From: Idiomarina seosinensis
Lineage (GTDB): Bacteria > Pseudomonadota > Gammaproteobacteria > Enterobacterales > Alteromonadaceae
Direction of reading: 5' to 3'
Length of the DNA stretch: 64,000 nucleotides
NCBI RefSeq assembly: GCF_003987275.1
Contig: NZ_PIQF01000001.1
Span: 310,001-374,000, forward strand
This document shows positions 1 through 10,294 of the stretch, in pieces. Made by a program: the position numbers and the translations under genes. Every line of letters starts with the position of its first letter. Position 1 is the first letter of the stretch. The notes under the pieces were generated by a model that was not told where the DNA came from, did not search any database, and worked only from the letters and a program-made list of their open reading frames with translations.

Positions 1-975
1 ATGATGGCGGGTAATATTGAGGTTGGTATCGCTGGCGGCGCCGACTCGTCGTCTGTGCTACCAATTGGTGTTAGTAAACGATTAGCAAGGGCTTTAGTCG
101 ACTTAAATAAAGCGAAGAGTCTGGGTCAGCGCCTGAGTATTTTACGCCGCTTAGGCTTTAAGGATTTATTGCCAGTACCGCCTGCTGTTGCCGAGTATAG
201 TACCGGTCTAAGCATGGGTGAAACCGCCGAGCAAATGGCAAAAACTCATAACATTTCGCGCGAAGACCAGGATCAGTTAACCGCTCAGTCTCACCAAAAA
301 GCGCAACAGGCGTGGGACGCAGGATGGCTAAACGACGAGGTAATGACTGCCTACCCAGAGCCCTATAAAAAGCACATCGACCGCGATAACAATATTCGTG
401 GCGACAGCTCAATCGAAAAACTATCAAAACTAAAACCGGTGTTTGACCGCAAACATGGCTCGGTTACTGCCGCGAACAGTACGCCGCTGACTGATGGTGC
501 TTCGGCTGTCATGTTAATGACAGAAAGTCGCGCCAAAGAGCTTGGTTATAAACCGCTCGGCTTTATTCGCAGCTATGCTTTCACTGCTACCGGCGTAGAG
601 AAAGATATGCTGATGGGACCATCCTATGCGACGCCGTTGGCATTAGAGCGAGCGGGCATGAAGCTGGCCGATCTGGATTTGATTGATATGCACGAAGCCT
701 TTGCGGCGCAAACGTTAACCAACATGAAAATGTTCGGGAGTAAAGAATTTGCCAAGCAACACTTAAACCGCGAGCAAGCGATTGGTGATATCGACCCTGA
801 AAAATTTAATGTGTTGGGTGGTTCTATCGCTTATGGTCACCCGTTCGCGGCGACTGGAACGCGGATGATCACACAGATGCTGTATGAACTGCGCCGGCGT
901 GGTGGCGGTACAGCACTAACAACAGCTTGTGCGGCTGGTGGTTTAGGCGCGGCAATGATTTTGGAGAGTGAATAA
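1..975 (+). CDS. fadI: 3-ketoacyl-CoA thiolase FadI, 5'-truncated by the window edge
   Basis: Thiolase that cleaves 3-ketoacyl-CoA to acetyl-CoA and a shortened acyl-CoA, the last step of beta-oxidation, acting with FadJ. Only about 324 C-terminal residues are present; FadI is usually about 436 long, so roughly the first 110 residues, including the nucleophilic Cys, lie before base 1. The ATG at base 1 is an internal Met, not the start. The thiolase C-terminal signatures are visible: the catalytic His in GHPFAATG (about residue 280) and the second Cys in [13 protein letters not shown] near the end. The stop overlaps the fadJ start (TAATG), which indicates an operon with translational coupling. 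Confidence 0.93.
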   Translation: MMAGNIEVGIAGGADSSSVLPIGVSKRLARALVDLNKAKSLGQRLSILRRLGFKDLLPVPPAVAEYSTGLSMGETAEQMAKTHNISREDQDQLTAQSHQKAQQAWDAGWLNDEVMTAYPEPYKKHIDRDNNIRGDSSIEKLSKLKPVFDRKHGSVTAANSTPLTDGASAVMLMTESRAKELGYKPLGFIRSYAFTATGVEKDMLMGPSYATPLALERAGMKLADLDLIDMHEAFAAQTLTNMKMFGSKEFAKQHLNREQAIGDIDPEKFNVLGGSIAYGHPFAATGTRMITQMLYELRRRGGGTALTTACAAGGLGAAMILESE

Positions 976-3098
976 TGAGTGAACAAAAAGCATTCTCGCT
1001 GGATATCCGCGATAATGGCATTGCGGTGATTACTATTGATGTCCCGGGCGAATCAATGAACACCTTAAAAGATACTTTCGCTGACGAAGTCGGGACATTG
1101 TTAAATCGGCTGGAAAGTGAATCAGATATTAAAGGTGTGGTTTTCATCAGCGGTAAGCCGGGTTCGTTTATCGCCGGTGCCGATATCAACATGATTAATG
1201 ATTGCGAAACTGCCGCTGACGCAGAAAGTCTGGCGCGTAAAGGACAGGCAATGTTTGACCGGATCGAACAGTTGGATGTGCCGGTTGTAGCGGCTATCAA
1301 CGGCGCCTGTTTAGGTGGTGGGTTGGAGTTAGCAATGGCTTGTCATGTGCGGGTGGCTAGCGATGAGAGCAAGACTCAGCTGGGTCTGCCAGAGGTGCAG
1401 TTAGGCTTATTGCCAGGCTCAGGGGGAACCCAGCGGTTACCAGAACTGGTTGGTGTACAGCAAGGTTTAACCATGATGCTTACCGCAAAACAACTGCGTG
1501 CTAAGCAGGCTAAGAAAGCCGGCTTAGTGGACGAGGTTGTGCCTAATTCAATTTTACTTGAAGCGGCAATGAAGCACGCGCTTAAATCAAAACCAAAGCG
1601 CACCAAAGCGCCGCTTAAAGGCGTCAGTAAATTACTGGAAGCTACCAGCTATGGTCGCGGTATCATATTTAAGAAGGCGGCTGAACAGGCGCAGAAAAAA
1701 TCGCAGGGGAATTATCCAGCGATTGATAAAATTATTGAAACGGTCCGTACCGGCGTCGAAAAAGGTCGTGAAGCTGGTTTTGATCAAGAAGCAAGAAGTT
1801 TTGGTCAGTTGGCTATGACCAATGAATCTTACCAGTTACGGCAAATTTTCTTCGCCACTACGGAGATGAAAAAGGAGACCGGTGCTGATGGTGTTAAGCC
1901 AGCCGAGACTCATCGCGTGGGTGTTTTAGGAGGTGGCTTAATGGGCGGTGGTATTGCCTATGTGACAGCTGCTAAAGCCGGACTGCCTGCTCGAATCAAA
2001 GACATTGCAGCCGACGGTATAACTCATGCCTTACATTACAGTTACGAGCGGTTGAATAAAAAAGTTAAGCGTAAACATATGCGCCGCGCCGAGCTTGAGC
2101 ATACCATGCTTAAGTTGAGTGGAACGCTTGATTACAGCGGTTTTGAGCGCATAGATGTGGTGATTGAAGCGGTTTTTGAAGACCTTGATTTGAAACAAAA
2201 GATGGTTGCGGATATTGAGCAACATGCAAAGCCGGAAACTATTTTTGCAACCAACACCAGCTCGCTGCCTATTACTCAAATTGCTGAGAAAGCAAAACGA
2301 CCTGAAAATGTTATCGGTCTTCATTACTTCTCCCCGGTTGATAAAATGCCGCTGGCAGAAATTATCACTCATCAGGGTACTTCAGACCAGACCATCGCGA
2401 CCACTGTGGCCTTGGCCAGAAAACAGGGTAAAACTCCGATTGTTGTAAAAGATGGTGCTGGTTTCTTTGTTAACCGTATTTTAGCGCCTTACATGAACGA
2501 AGCAGCGCGCTTGGTGTTAGCCGGAGAGCCAATAGAGCACGTTGATAAAGCATTAGTGAAATTTGGTTTCCCGGTAGGACCCGTTACCTTGCTTGATGAA
2601 GTGGGCATAGATGTGGGTGCCAAAGTTGCCGGGATTTTGCGCAAAGAACTGGGGGAGCGGTTTGAGCCACCAGCGGCTTTCGACAAGTTGATGGATGACG
2701 ATCGTAAAGGTAAGAAGAATCAAAAAGGGTTTTATCAGTATGGTAAAGGCGTTAAAGGTAAACCCGTCGACAGCTCGGTATATTCGTTGCTGGACATTGA
2801 GCCTAAACAGCAGTTAGACCGCGAAACAATCGCTGAATTGTGTGTGCTTCCAATGCTCAATGAAGCGGCATACTGCCTGCAAGAGGGCATTATTCGAAGT
2901 GCCCGCGACGGCGATATTGGTTCTGTCTATGGTATTGGTTTCCCGCCTTTCCGTGGAGGTCCGTTCCGTTATATGGACGAAATTGGTATCGGCACGCTGG
3001 TAGCTAAGCTTGAGAAGCAAGCTGAAAAGCGTGGCGACCGTTTTCAGCCTGCGCCTTTATTAGTGGAAATGGCAGAGCAGCAGCGCCGCTTTTATTAA
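975..3098 (+). CDS. fadJ: fatty acid oxidation complex alpha subunit FadJ
   Basis: Multifunctional enoyl-CoA hydratase / 3-hydroxyacyl-CoA dehydrogenase of the FadI-FadJ complex. The 707-residue length is normal. The N-terminal crotonase domain (about 1-190) has the oxyanion and acid/base segments NGACLGGGLELAMACH and LGLPEVQLGLLPGSGGTQ. The NAD-binding Rossmann motif GVLGGGLMGGGIAYV starts near residue 315, followed by the dehydrogenase signature GLHYFSPVDKMPLAEII and two C-terminal helical domains (GFPVGP..., GFPPFRGGPFRY). Its ATG overlaps the fadI stop. It ends 4 bases inside the convergent GGDEF/EAL gene, and no terminator separates the two. FadB is the paralogous alternative, but pairing with a FadI-type thiolase upstream favours FadJ. 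Confidence 0.95.
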   Translation: MSEQKAFSLDIRDNGIAVITIDVPGESMNTLKDTFADEVGTLLNRLESESDIKGVVFISGKPGSFIAGADINMINDCETAADAESLARKGQAMFDRIEQLDVPVVAAINGACLGGGLELAMACHVRVASDESKTQLGLPEVQLGLLPGSGGTQRLPELVGVQQGLTMMLTAKQLRAKQAKKAGLVDEVVPNSILLEAAMKHALKSKPKRTKAPLKGVSKLLEATSYGRGIIFKKAAEQAQKKSQGNYPAIDKIIETVRTGVEKGREAGFDQEARSFGQLAMTNESYQLRQIFFATTEMKKETGADGVKPAETHRVGVLGGGLMGGGIAYVTAAKAGLPARIKDIAADGITHALHYSYERLNKKVKRKHMRRAELEHTMLKLSGTLDYSGFERIDVVIEAVFEDLDLKQKMVADIEQHAKPETIFATNTSSLPITQIAEKAKRPENVIGLHYFSPVDKMPLAEIITHQGTSDQTIATTVALARKQGKTPIVVKDGAGFFVNRILAPYMNEAARLVLAGEPIEHVDKALVKFGFPVGPVTLLDEVGIDVGAKVAGILRKELGERFEPPAAFDKLMDDDRKGKKNQKGFYQYGKGVKGKPVDSSVYSLLDIEPKQQLDRETIAELCVLPMLNEAAYCLQEGIIRSARDGDIGSVYGIGFPPFRGGPFRYMDEIGIGTLVAKLEKQAEKRGDRFQPAPLLVEMAEQQRRFY

Positions 3099-6000
3099 AG
3101 CGTCGTTGAAATTTGATGGTGTTCGATGAAGCGGATGAACTCATCCGCTTGCATCGGCTTAGCAAAATAGAAACCTTGGATATATTCACAACGTAGTGTT
3201 TTTAGAATCTCTAATTGAGCTTTTGATTCGACCCCTTCAGCGACCACCTTCAGGTTTAAGTTGTGAGCCATCGCAACAATTGACGCGACCATATTCCGGT
3301 CTTTATCGTCACTGGTGATGTCATCCACAAAGGCTTTATCGATCTTTAACGTATGGATGGGGAAACGCTTAAGATAGGCTAATGACGAGTACCCTGTTCC
3401 AAAGTCATCAAGTGCCAGTTGGACGCCCATATCCGCCAGGTTTTCAAGCATAGTAATTGCGCGTTCGGGATCAGCCATTACCATTCCCTCGGTAATTTCA
3501 AACTCAACATGCCGTGGATGTAGCTTTTCTTCGGCTAAAATATTTTCTATCTGGAAAGCTAGGCTCGATGTTAAAAACTGTCTCGCTGACAGATTAATCG
3601 CAACATTTCTTGGAGCGCCTTGGAGTTTCAAAAAGCGCAGCATGTCGCGACAGGCAATGCGCAATACCTGTTCGCTTAAGGGAACGATTAAACCGGTTTC
3701 TTCGGCTAGCGGAATAAATTCAGCCGGACTAACCAGCGTGCCATCTTCGCGTCGAATTCTAGCAAGCGCTTCAATGCCAGCGATATGCTGTGAAGGCACT
3801 TCTATTTTGGGTTGGTAGTGAACTTCTACTCGGTCTTCGCGAATCGCGCCGCGCAATTCATTTTCAGTTTTTAAGCGTTGAATTGCATTTTCGTTCATCG
3901 ATTGACTGAAGAACTGATAGCAGTTCCCCCGCCGTTGCTTAGCATGGTACATGGCCGTATCGGCTTTTTGTAAAAGCTCCTGCGAGGTGCTGGCGTCGTG
4001 GGGATAAAGCACTATGCCAATAGAACTGCCAATAACAACCTCATGACTTTGTATTTGATAGGGGTGGGCAATTTCTTGGTTAATCTGGTTCGCCAGTGCA
4101 CTGATAGTATTTATATTAGTGCTGTCTTCTACTAATAGACCAAACTCATCGCCGCCGAGGCGATATAGAGTATCCTGCCGGCGCCCAATATCCGTTAAAC
4201 GCTCCGCTACGCGGCATAGCAATTCATCACCAATTTCGTGACCAAGCGAGTCATTAATTTTTTTAAAGTCGTCAAGGTCAAATACTAACAACGTGTGAGG
4301 AACTTTTTTACGCACTAAGTTGGAATGACTAACTTGAAAGTAGGAACGGTTGGGCAGGCCGGTCAAACTATCAGTATTAGATAATCGGCGTAACTCATTC
4401 TCTGTGTGTAACCGCTCGGTAACATCAGAAAAGCTAGCAACAACCAGCTCTAGCTCACCATTATCGTTGGTAACCGCATCGAGTGTTAATTCCATTTGAA
4501 ATTCGCTGCCATCAGCCCGAATGTCCTTGATTTCACCTCGCCATGAGCCATCCCGCATGACACTGCGTTTTATCTGATTCGCAAACTCTGGTTCGTAGGC
4601 AGACAGAACCAGTGGCTGATTGATCGCTTGGTCGCGACCATAGCCGGTAATAGTTTCATACGCTTTATTAACTTCGCGTTTACGGAAAAAGCGATCAAAT
4701 ATACAGATACCATCGGAAATGTTGGTCAACGATAACGCCAGCATATTGAGACGCTCTTCACTATTAATCATCGAACTAATGTCGACCATGGCACCCTGAA
4801 TGCGGGAGGGGTTACCATCGTTGTCGCTGGCAGTGACCTGAGCTCTATCTAATAACCACAACCAATGACCGTTATTATCCAGCCGATAGCTACACTCCAT
4901 GTGAGAGGCGCTCCCGTCGAGAAGCTTGGTAAGCTCCTGAGATAGGCGTTTTATGTCTTGTGGGTGAATATTACTGGATGAACCTTCAAGACCATTTCGA
5001 ATACCATCAATAGGAAAATGTGGACAATGGGGCCAAAGGTTATGACGGTACAACTCACCTTCTTGGACATACCAGTCCCATACTTGGGTACCACTGGTGT
5101 TGAGCACATTAGCAAGGTCTGTATTTTGTTGTTGAATGGATTGCTGGCGCTTGCGATTCAGTTTTAGCCAGTGAATAGAGATTAATCCGACGGCTAATAT
5201 CAATGCTGCATATAAGGCGTAAGCCCAACCACTTTGCCACCATGGCGGTGTTACTGTGATTTCTTGTTGATACCTTAGCTGCCAGTCATTACCGTCTGTC
5301 GAGGCCTGGATTTGTAATAGATACTGATCCGCCGGGATTCGTTTAATCGCGATAGGCTGCAATGGGCGAGTGGTATATTGCCATTCGTCTTCTAAATCAT
5401 ACAGTCGGTAACGATATTGAACATTTTCTGGTTGCGGAGCCAGTGGCGATACAAAATCAAGCGTTAACATCTGTTGCTGTTGTCTAAGGTTGACGGCTAA
5501 TGGCTTGAGCGTTTGTCGGTCTTGTTGTTGTAGCAGCGGTTTTTTACTGACGACTTGCAGAAACTCATTAACTGCGACTGCAGAGTGGCTATTCGCAATC
5601 CAAATTTTATCGGGTTGAACCGCCATCCGTAACTCGTGACCTGAGAAAAAAGCATGTTGTTCGGCGACTGGCAACCACCTCTGCTCAGGGATATCAAAGA
5701 CGAAAAGGCCGCTTGTTTTGGTGGTTATAAAGAGCCGCTCTGCGAATAGTTTGATTTGCCGCACGGTTGCATCTTCGCGGGTTGGTAAAGGGTGGACTTG
5801 AATGATTTGCTGCTGTTGGTGGTCATACTTTACCAGTCCGACTGAGGTAGTAAACCACCAATAATTATCCAACCCTTTTTCAACACTCGAAAAGTTTCTG
5901 ACTGCCTCTGGCAGAACCATAGTATTGAGTTCGGTTGCTATTTCGATATTGACCAGACGCTCGAAGTCCAGTGCTGAATTAGCTCTTGAAAACTGATACA

Positions 6001-7009
6001 ACCCGCCATTTTCAGCGCCTAGCCATAGACGTTGCAGATGGTCGACGGTAAAAGCTGTGATTTGCAGCCCAGGGGGTAAGTTAAGGCTGTGTTGTTGACC
6101 CAGATAAGCGGGTTGATTCTGAGGTGTCTCAAGAATACGTATACCGTCAGCTGTTCCTACAAATAAATGACCGTCATCAACATACACCGACCGATAAATA
6201 GCAGTATTTGTCGCTAAGTCATCAGAGTTATCGAGCTGTTGTTTAAGACGTAAATTTTCATCGAGTTGAAACATGCCCTGGTCATGAGAAAACCATAATT
6301 GCTTGTCGCGACTGAGAATATGGTTAAAGCCATACGACGGCAGAGTATCTGTAATTGGGTTTTGTTGCGTGACTTTAAAAACTTCGTTGCTACTGCCGTC
6401 CCAGACAGCGATATCACCATTACTTTGCGCCAGCCAAATCCAACGGTCACCCTGATGGATATTGTCGATGTTGTGCAGCTTCTCGCCATTGTATGCTAAT
6501 GCTACTGGCTTAGTGTGGTCTTTTTGCAAACGCCAGACGCGACCTTCGCTTAACGCCAGTAGGTGGTCATCAAAGCTTGATATAATACGCTCGACTTCAG
6601 CACCGCTGTCATCAGCGGATTGCCCGGTAAGGTTGAACTTAACCATTTGTTGCTGCTGATAGTCGTAGTAAGCCATGCCGCGAGTCGTCGAAATCCACAA
6701 GCGCTGGTCGTCAAACCATAAGCTGGTAATGTGGTTGCTGGGCAAATGATTGTCGCCACCTCCGGCAAGGAAGTGCTTAAATTGAGTGCCATCAAAACAC
6801 TGCAGTCCGTTTCTTGTTGCAATCCATAAAAAGCCGTATGGATCCTGTAACAAGTCGGTGACTGTGTGGCTTGTCATTCCCTGACTAATCGCCCAATGCT
6901 TGGTTTGTGCGAGAGATTGAGGGGGATTAGCCGTTGCCGACGGAGGGCAAACTGCAATACCACCCACAACCAATAGGCTAAAAAGAATTCTAACTACTTT
7001 TCCAAACAA
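3095..7009 (-). CDS. membrane sensor with beta-propeller, PAS, GGDEF and EAL domains (c-di-GMP turnover)
   Basis: Large (1304 aa) signalling protein predicted to make and/or degrade cyclic di-GMP. Order: signal peptide (about 1-27, cleavage near ATANP), two-component-regulator beta-propeller repeats (about 30-500; LLQDPYGFLWIATRNGLQ and HLQRLWLGAENGGLY are typical units), Y_Y_Y domain (about 515-590), one membrane helix (about 596-619), two PAS-like domains (about 640-870), GGDEF (motif at 952-956) and EAL (motif at 1080-1082). The diguanylate cyclase motif is intact, with an RRQD inhibitory I-site five residues upstream. The EAL domain keeps EALAR, DDFGTGYSS and AEGVES, so both halves look active. 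The start is TTG with an AGGA Shine-Dalgarno 7 bases upstream; the nearby ATG is out of frame and stops at once. The ligand of the periplasmic sensor is unknown. Confidence 0.9.
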   Translation of the reverse strand: MFGKVVRILFSLLVVGGIAVCPPSATANPPQSLAQTKHWAISQGMTSHTVTDLLQDPYGFLWIATRNGLQCFDGTQFKHFLAGGGDNHLPSNHITSLWFDDQRLWISTTRGMAYYDYQQQQMVKFNLTGQSADDSGAEVERIISSFDDHLLALSEGRVWRLQKDHTKPVALAYNGEKLHNIDNIHQGDRWIWLAQSNGDIAVWDGSSNEVFKVTQQNPITDTLPSYGFNHILSRDKQLWFSHDQGMFQLDENLRLKQQLDNSDDLATNTAIYRSVYVDDGHLFVGTADGIRILETPQNQPAYLGQQHSLNLPPGLQITAFTVDHLQRLWLGAENGGLYQFSRANSALDFERLVNIEIATELNTMVLPEAVRNFSSVEKGLDNYWWFTTSVGLVKYDHQQQQIIQVHPLPTREDATVRQIKLFAERLFITTKTSGLFVFDIPEQRWLPVAEQHAFFSGHELRMAVQPDKIWIANSHSAVAVNEFLQVVSKKPLLQQQDRQTLKPLAVNLRQQQQMLTLDFVSPLAPQPENVQYRYRLYDLEDEWQYTTRPLQPIAIKRIPADQYLLQIQASTDGNDWQLRYQQEITVTPPWWQSGWAYALYAALILAVGLISIHWLKLNRKRQQSIQQQNTDLANVLNTSGTQVWDWYVQEGELYRHNLWPHCPHFPIDGIRNGLEGSSSNIHPQDIKRLSQELTKLLDGSASHMECSYRLDNNGHWLWLLDRAQVTASDNDGNPSRIQGAMVDISSMINSEERLNMLALSLTNISDGICIFDRFFRKREVNKAYETITGYGRDQAINQPLVLSAYEPEFANQIKRSVMRDGSWRGEIKDIRADGSEFQMELTLDAVTNDNGELELVVASFSDVTERLHTENELRRLSNTDSLTGLPNRSYFQVSHSNLVRKKVPHTLLVFDLDDFKKINDSLGHEIGDELLCRVAERLTDIGRRQDTLYRLGGDEFGLLVEDSTNINTISALANQINQEIAHPYQIQSHEVVIGSSIGIVLYPHDASTSQELLQKADTAMYHAKQRRGNCYQFFSQSMNENAIQRLKTENELRGAIREDRVEVHYQPKIEVPSQHIAGIEALARIRREDGTLVSPAEFIPLAEETGLIVPLSEQVLRIACRDMLRFLKLQGAPRNVAINLSARQFLTSSLAFQIENILAEEKLHPRHVEFEITEGMVMADPERAITMLENLADMGVQLALDDFGTGYSSLAYLKRFPIHTLKIDKAFVDDITSDDKDRNMVASIVAMAHNLNLKVVAEGVESKAQLEILKTLRCEYIQGFYFAKPMQADEFIRFIEHHQISTTL

Positions 7010-7103
7010 GATGACATCCTGATAGGGGGCTGATCTTAGCAGCTCTTATTATTTGTTAATTAAACGTTAAGCTAGCGAATATTACGGTTGATGTAAAGTT
7101 ATT

Positions 7104-9830
7104 CTAGCCCTTTACTGTCGTGCTTTGAAGGCGAATAGATGCTGGTTGTTCAAAGAGTATACGGTGAATGGTGGCTAACCAGTCAGCAAGCTGCCACTGA
7201 TCTAATGCCTCAGTGAGCTTTTGTGCGCGGTTAAACTCGATGTCGCCCAGCTGAATTGCCCCCCATAGACGCTGACTACGAACTCGAAGGCTCCGGTCTG
7301 TCACCGTCAGTTGATTGCGCATCACTGATTTGCTGTGAGCCCAGGATTTTAGCGTGATTTGCTCAAGTTGCTCAAAGCATAACACTAATGCTTGTTGCAG
7401 CTGTTGATGCAGTTGCTCTTGGGTCGCTGAGGGTGACTGCACAAAAAATAAGATACCAGGCTGACGTTGTAACGAAAAATACTGGCTACCGACCATGTAA
7501 CCTAATTGTTGGCGAGTACGCAGTTCATCAAAAATCAGCTGATTGACAAGCTGTTGCAGCAGCATGATTGCAATCTGATCGGAGGGGCTATCGGTTGGCC
7601 CCTGAAAATAATGTAACACGGCGGTATCAGGATGTGCGTGTGTAATACTAAATTGCTGCTCACTATTGGTACTTAACAGATTAATACGGCTGCCTTGTGG
7701 TGTTGAGTGAGAACGGCCACGGACATTTGCCGCGACTAAGTCACCCAGCTCGCGAGCATGTTGTTGCTGCCAGTCACCGTGCATAAACGTGCATATACTT
7801 AATGGCTCGAACAGATCGGCAATAATCCGATTAAAATGCTGGTAACCGATATCATTTAAGGAATCAGCCATATCAGTGAGGCGGAATAAGCCTTTTTGCA
7901 GCAGCAGGTTCAGCTCCGAAAAAAGTAGATTCAATGGCTGACTTTGATGAGCCGAACGCCAGTTAGTGATCAGTTGCTGGCTAACTGACTTCCAGCGGTC
8001 ACGATTAAACCTTACATCGGTTGCGCGACGCATCAAATACTGTAACAGCGGCAATTGGCCAGCGGACAAGCCGGTGGTATGAATAGTTATCCCCGACTGA
8101 GTTGGATAAATATTAAAATGCAGTCCAGCGACTTCAGCGTCATAAAGGTCTTCGTTCAACGCATCAATCATTAATTCTGACCATACTCGCGAACAGCAAA
8201 AGTTAACGGCAGACTGATTAACAGCCGGTGCCTGTAGGTTCAGGTAGATATGTCCCTTAGGAACTCGAAAGTCAGGGTCCTGCAAGTGCCATAACTGTTG
8301 TTCAGGAGTGTCGATGATGCGTTGTGGATTGGTGTTATGCTGCTCTAACGCATAAGGTTCAAAGTGTTCTGTAACAAACCGATTCTGGCCGGGTAATTTT
8401 GCCGCAAATTGTTCATCACCTTGCCCAAGCTCCTCTATCTCTTCTGGAACTAAGCGGCGCATGCTGTATGGGGTATCGTATATCGGCGTAATTGCATCGG
8501 TTGCAGCATTTGATGAAATCAGGGTAAGCCGTGCTTTTTCGGGGACCATTAAGCTGAGCAACTGGCGGCATCGTTGGGTATTCAGTGAGTCCATCCGGAA
8601 GTCGCCATAAATCACATCATGAACGGGGTAATGGTGAGCATTTATCGATAACTGCGAAACCAGTTCTCCAACGGGGGCAGGCTCTTGGTATTTAAAGCTT
8701 AGCTCTGCTGTTATGCGGCGTTCATTATAACGCCAGGACTCAATGCCCTGGTCGGCTATCAGTCTTAAATAATTGAATACCAACTGGGCAACGCGGTAAA
8801 CATTTTGTTCACCGTTTTCGGTGAGCTGAATATTGATATTAAAGTCTTTAAAGTTACTCCCACTGATTCCTCCGCCAGCGGAGAGGCTATTAATCCAGCC
8901 CCGCTCGCGTAAGCAACTGAACAGGCTATCAGGGCCTTCGTAACCGAGAATATGAGCTATAAAGCTGGTGGTTTTATGCGCATAGTCACTATCTATTGAA
9001 GGTAGCGGTAGAGTGATGATGAGTCGCCGGGCCGGTTTCACCGGCTTTACTTGCAGTAATACGCCTAGCTGATCAGTCTGGTAAAGCGGCTCAGAAATTG
9101 CTGTTGGCGCGTAATTGTGAGCCTGGGGGAGCTTTAAAAAGTTCTCTTTGGCAAGCGCTTCTAACTCTTGCAGAGACTGGGGACCCGCTATGACCAAACG
9201 CAGTTTTTGGGTCACATAATGTTGTTTAAAAAACTGCAATAGTTTTTCTTGCAAAGACCCGTTCTTATCATCATTCAGGGTATCTAGATTACCCACCGAA
9301 AACTGACTGAAAGGGTGCTTCGGGTTTGCTGTCGATTTATGTACCTGATACAAGCGACGCAACTCGTCTTGCTGCTTTAGTCGAAATTCAGACTCAATGG
9401 ATTGACGTTCTTTTTCGATCCATTCCTGAGCGAATAACGGCTGTTCAAACATGGCTGCAAAATAATTCAACGCCTGTGGCAGCGCGTTAGCCTGACAGTC
9501 GAAGTAAAAGTTAGAAAACTCGGTGCCGGTCCATGCGTTTTGTTGACCACCATAAGCATTTAAAAAATCGCTAAAAGCTGTCGGCGAGGGAAATTCATGA
9601 TTGCCTAAGAACAACATGTGCTCTAAGAAGTGGGCGAGTCCCTGGGTATGAGTAGGGTCATTAAAATGGCCAGCATTGACAGCAAGCGCTGCCGCCGATT
9701 TGTGACTATCGGGGCAGTGCGCCAACAAAACTTGTAACCCGTTATCTAAGGTGACCGAACGGTAGTCCCTTTTGTCCCTGGGACTGCGGACAATGTGGAC
9801 GACCTCGTCAACCGTTGATGAGCTCGTCAT
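7104..9830 (-). CDS. M16 family zinc metallopeptidase (insulinase / protease III-like)
   Basis: Zinc protease of the pitrilysin/insulysin class, expected to degrade small peptides inside a closed chamber. At 908 residues it is near the E. coli protease III length (about 960). The inverted zinc motif HFLEH (in QGLAHFLEHMLFLG, about residue 66) is intact, with the downstream glutamate in IESEFRLK. The later insulinase segments are present, including a C-terminal LRTRQQLGYMVGSQYF typical of the inactive half. Unlike E. coli protease III, the N-terminus (MTSSSTVDEVVHIVRS) shows no signal peptide, so a cytoplasmic location is inferred. It lies 14 bases after bamE on the same strand, so co-transcription is likely. 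Confidence 0.88.
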   Translation of the reverse strand: MTSSSTVDEVVHIVRSPRDKRDYRSVTLDNGLQVLLAHCPDSHKSAAALAVNAGHFNDPTHTQGLAHFLEHMLFLGNHEFPSPTAFSDFLNAYGGQQNAWTGTEFSNFYFDCQANALPQALNYFAAMFEQPLFAQEWIEKERQSIESEFRLKQQDELRRLYQVHKSTANPKHPFSQFSVGNLDTLNDDKNGSLQEKLLQFFKQHYVTQKLRLVIAGPQSLQELEALAKENFLKLPQAHNYAPTAISEPLYQTDQLGVLLQVKPVKPARRLIITLPLPSIDSDYAHKTTSFIAHILGYEGPDSLFSCLRERGWINSLSAGGGISGSNFKDFNINIQLTENGEQNVYRVAQLVFNYLRLIADQGIESWRYNERRITAELSFKYQEPAPVGELVSQLSINAHHYPVHDVIYGDFRMDSLNTQRCRQLLSLMVPEKARLTLISSNAATDAITPIYDTPYSMRRLVPEEIEELGQGDEQFAAKLPGQNRFVTEHFEPYALEQHNTNPQRIIDTPEQQLWHLQDPDFRVPKGHIYLNLQAPAVNQSAVNFCCSRVWSELMIDALNEDLYDAEVAGLHFNIYPTQSGITIHTTGLSAGQLPLLQYLMRRATDVRFNRDRWKSVSQQLITNWRSAHQSQPLNLLFSELNLLLQKGLFRLTDMADSLNDIGYQHFNRIIADLFEPLSICTFMHGDWQQQHARELGDLVAANVRGRSHSTPQGSRINLLSTNSEQQFSITHAHPDTAVLHYFQGPTDSPSDQIAIMLLQQLVNQLIFDELRTRQQLGYMVGSQYFSLQRQPGILFFVQSPSATQEQLHQQLQQALVLCFEQLEQITLKSWAHSKSVMRNQLTVTDRSLRVRSQRLWGAIQLGDIEFNRAQKLTEALDQWQLADWLATIHRILFEQPASIRLQSTTVKG

Positions 9831-9843
9831 AACCGGCCTTATA

Positions 9844-10206
9844 TTAAGAGTCTAATGGTGTATCGAAATCCTCGGATTTTTCAAAATCACCGAACATATC
9901 CACTAATACTCCTTGATTGAAGTCTAGGGTCAACTCCCTACGATAAATATCGCCGTGATTAGGATTCATTTCGTATACATAGGTCCAGCGGTCATTGTCG
10001 AATGCATTTTCAGCAACGGGGCGACCTAAGATAAATGCGACCTGCTCCTGAGTCATACCGACACGAAGCTTTTCGACGTCGCGTTGCTCCAGGTAATTAC
10101 CCTGCGGGATATCAATACGATAAACTAAATCGTTCAAAGTGGAGCAACTGCTCAGCCCCAAAATTAGCGTTGCGATGGCCGAGACTTTTAATAACCTATG
10201 TTTCAT
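9844..10206 (-). CDS. bamE: outer membrane protein assembly factor BamE (SmpA)
   Basis: Small lipoprotein of the BAM complex, which folds beta-barrel proteins into the outer membrane. From the ATG at 10206 it is 120 residues, with a signal peptide and lipobox LGLSSC (Cys21). The SmpA/OmlA fold signatures follow: QGNYLEQRDVEKLRVGMTQEQVAFILGRP and the DRWTYVYE strand. A longer frame reaches 10266, but the 10206 start has an AGGTTG ribosome site and places the signal peptide correctly. The order nadK-recN-bamE matches E. coli. Confidence 0.95.
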   Translation of the reverse strand: MKHRLLKVSAIATLILGLSSCSTLNDLVYRIDIPQGNYLEQRDVEKLRVGMTQEQVAFILGRPVAENAFDNDRWTYVYEMNPNHGDIYRRELTLDFNQGVLVDMFGDFEKSEDFDTPLDS

Positions 10207-10294
10207 TAACAACCTACTTTTAATAGTGAGTTCTATCTTACCGCTGATGATAAACAAACAAGCCAATAGTTACCAGTATAGCGGACGCAAGTTA

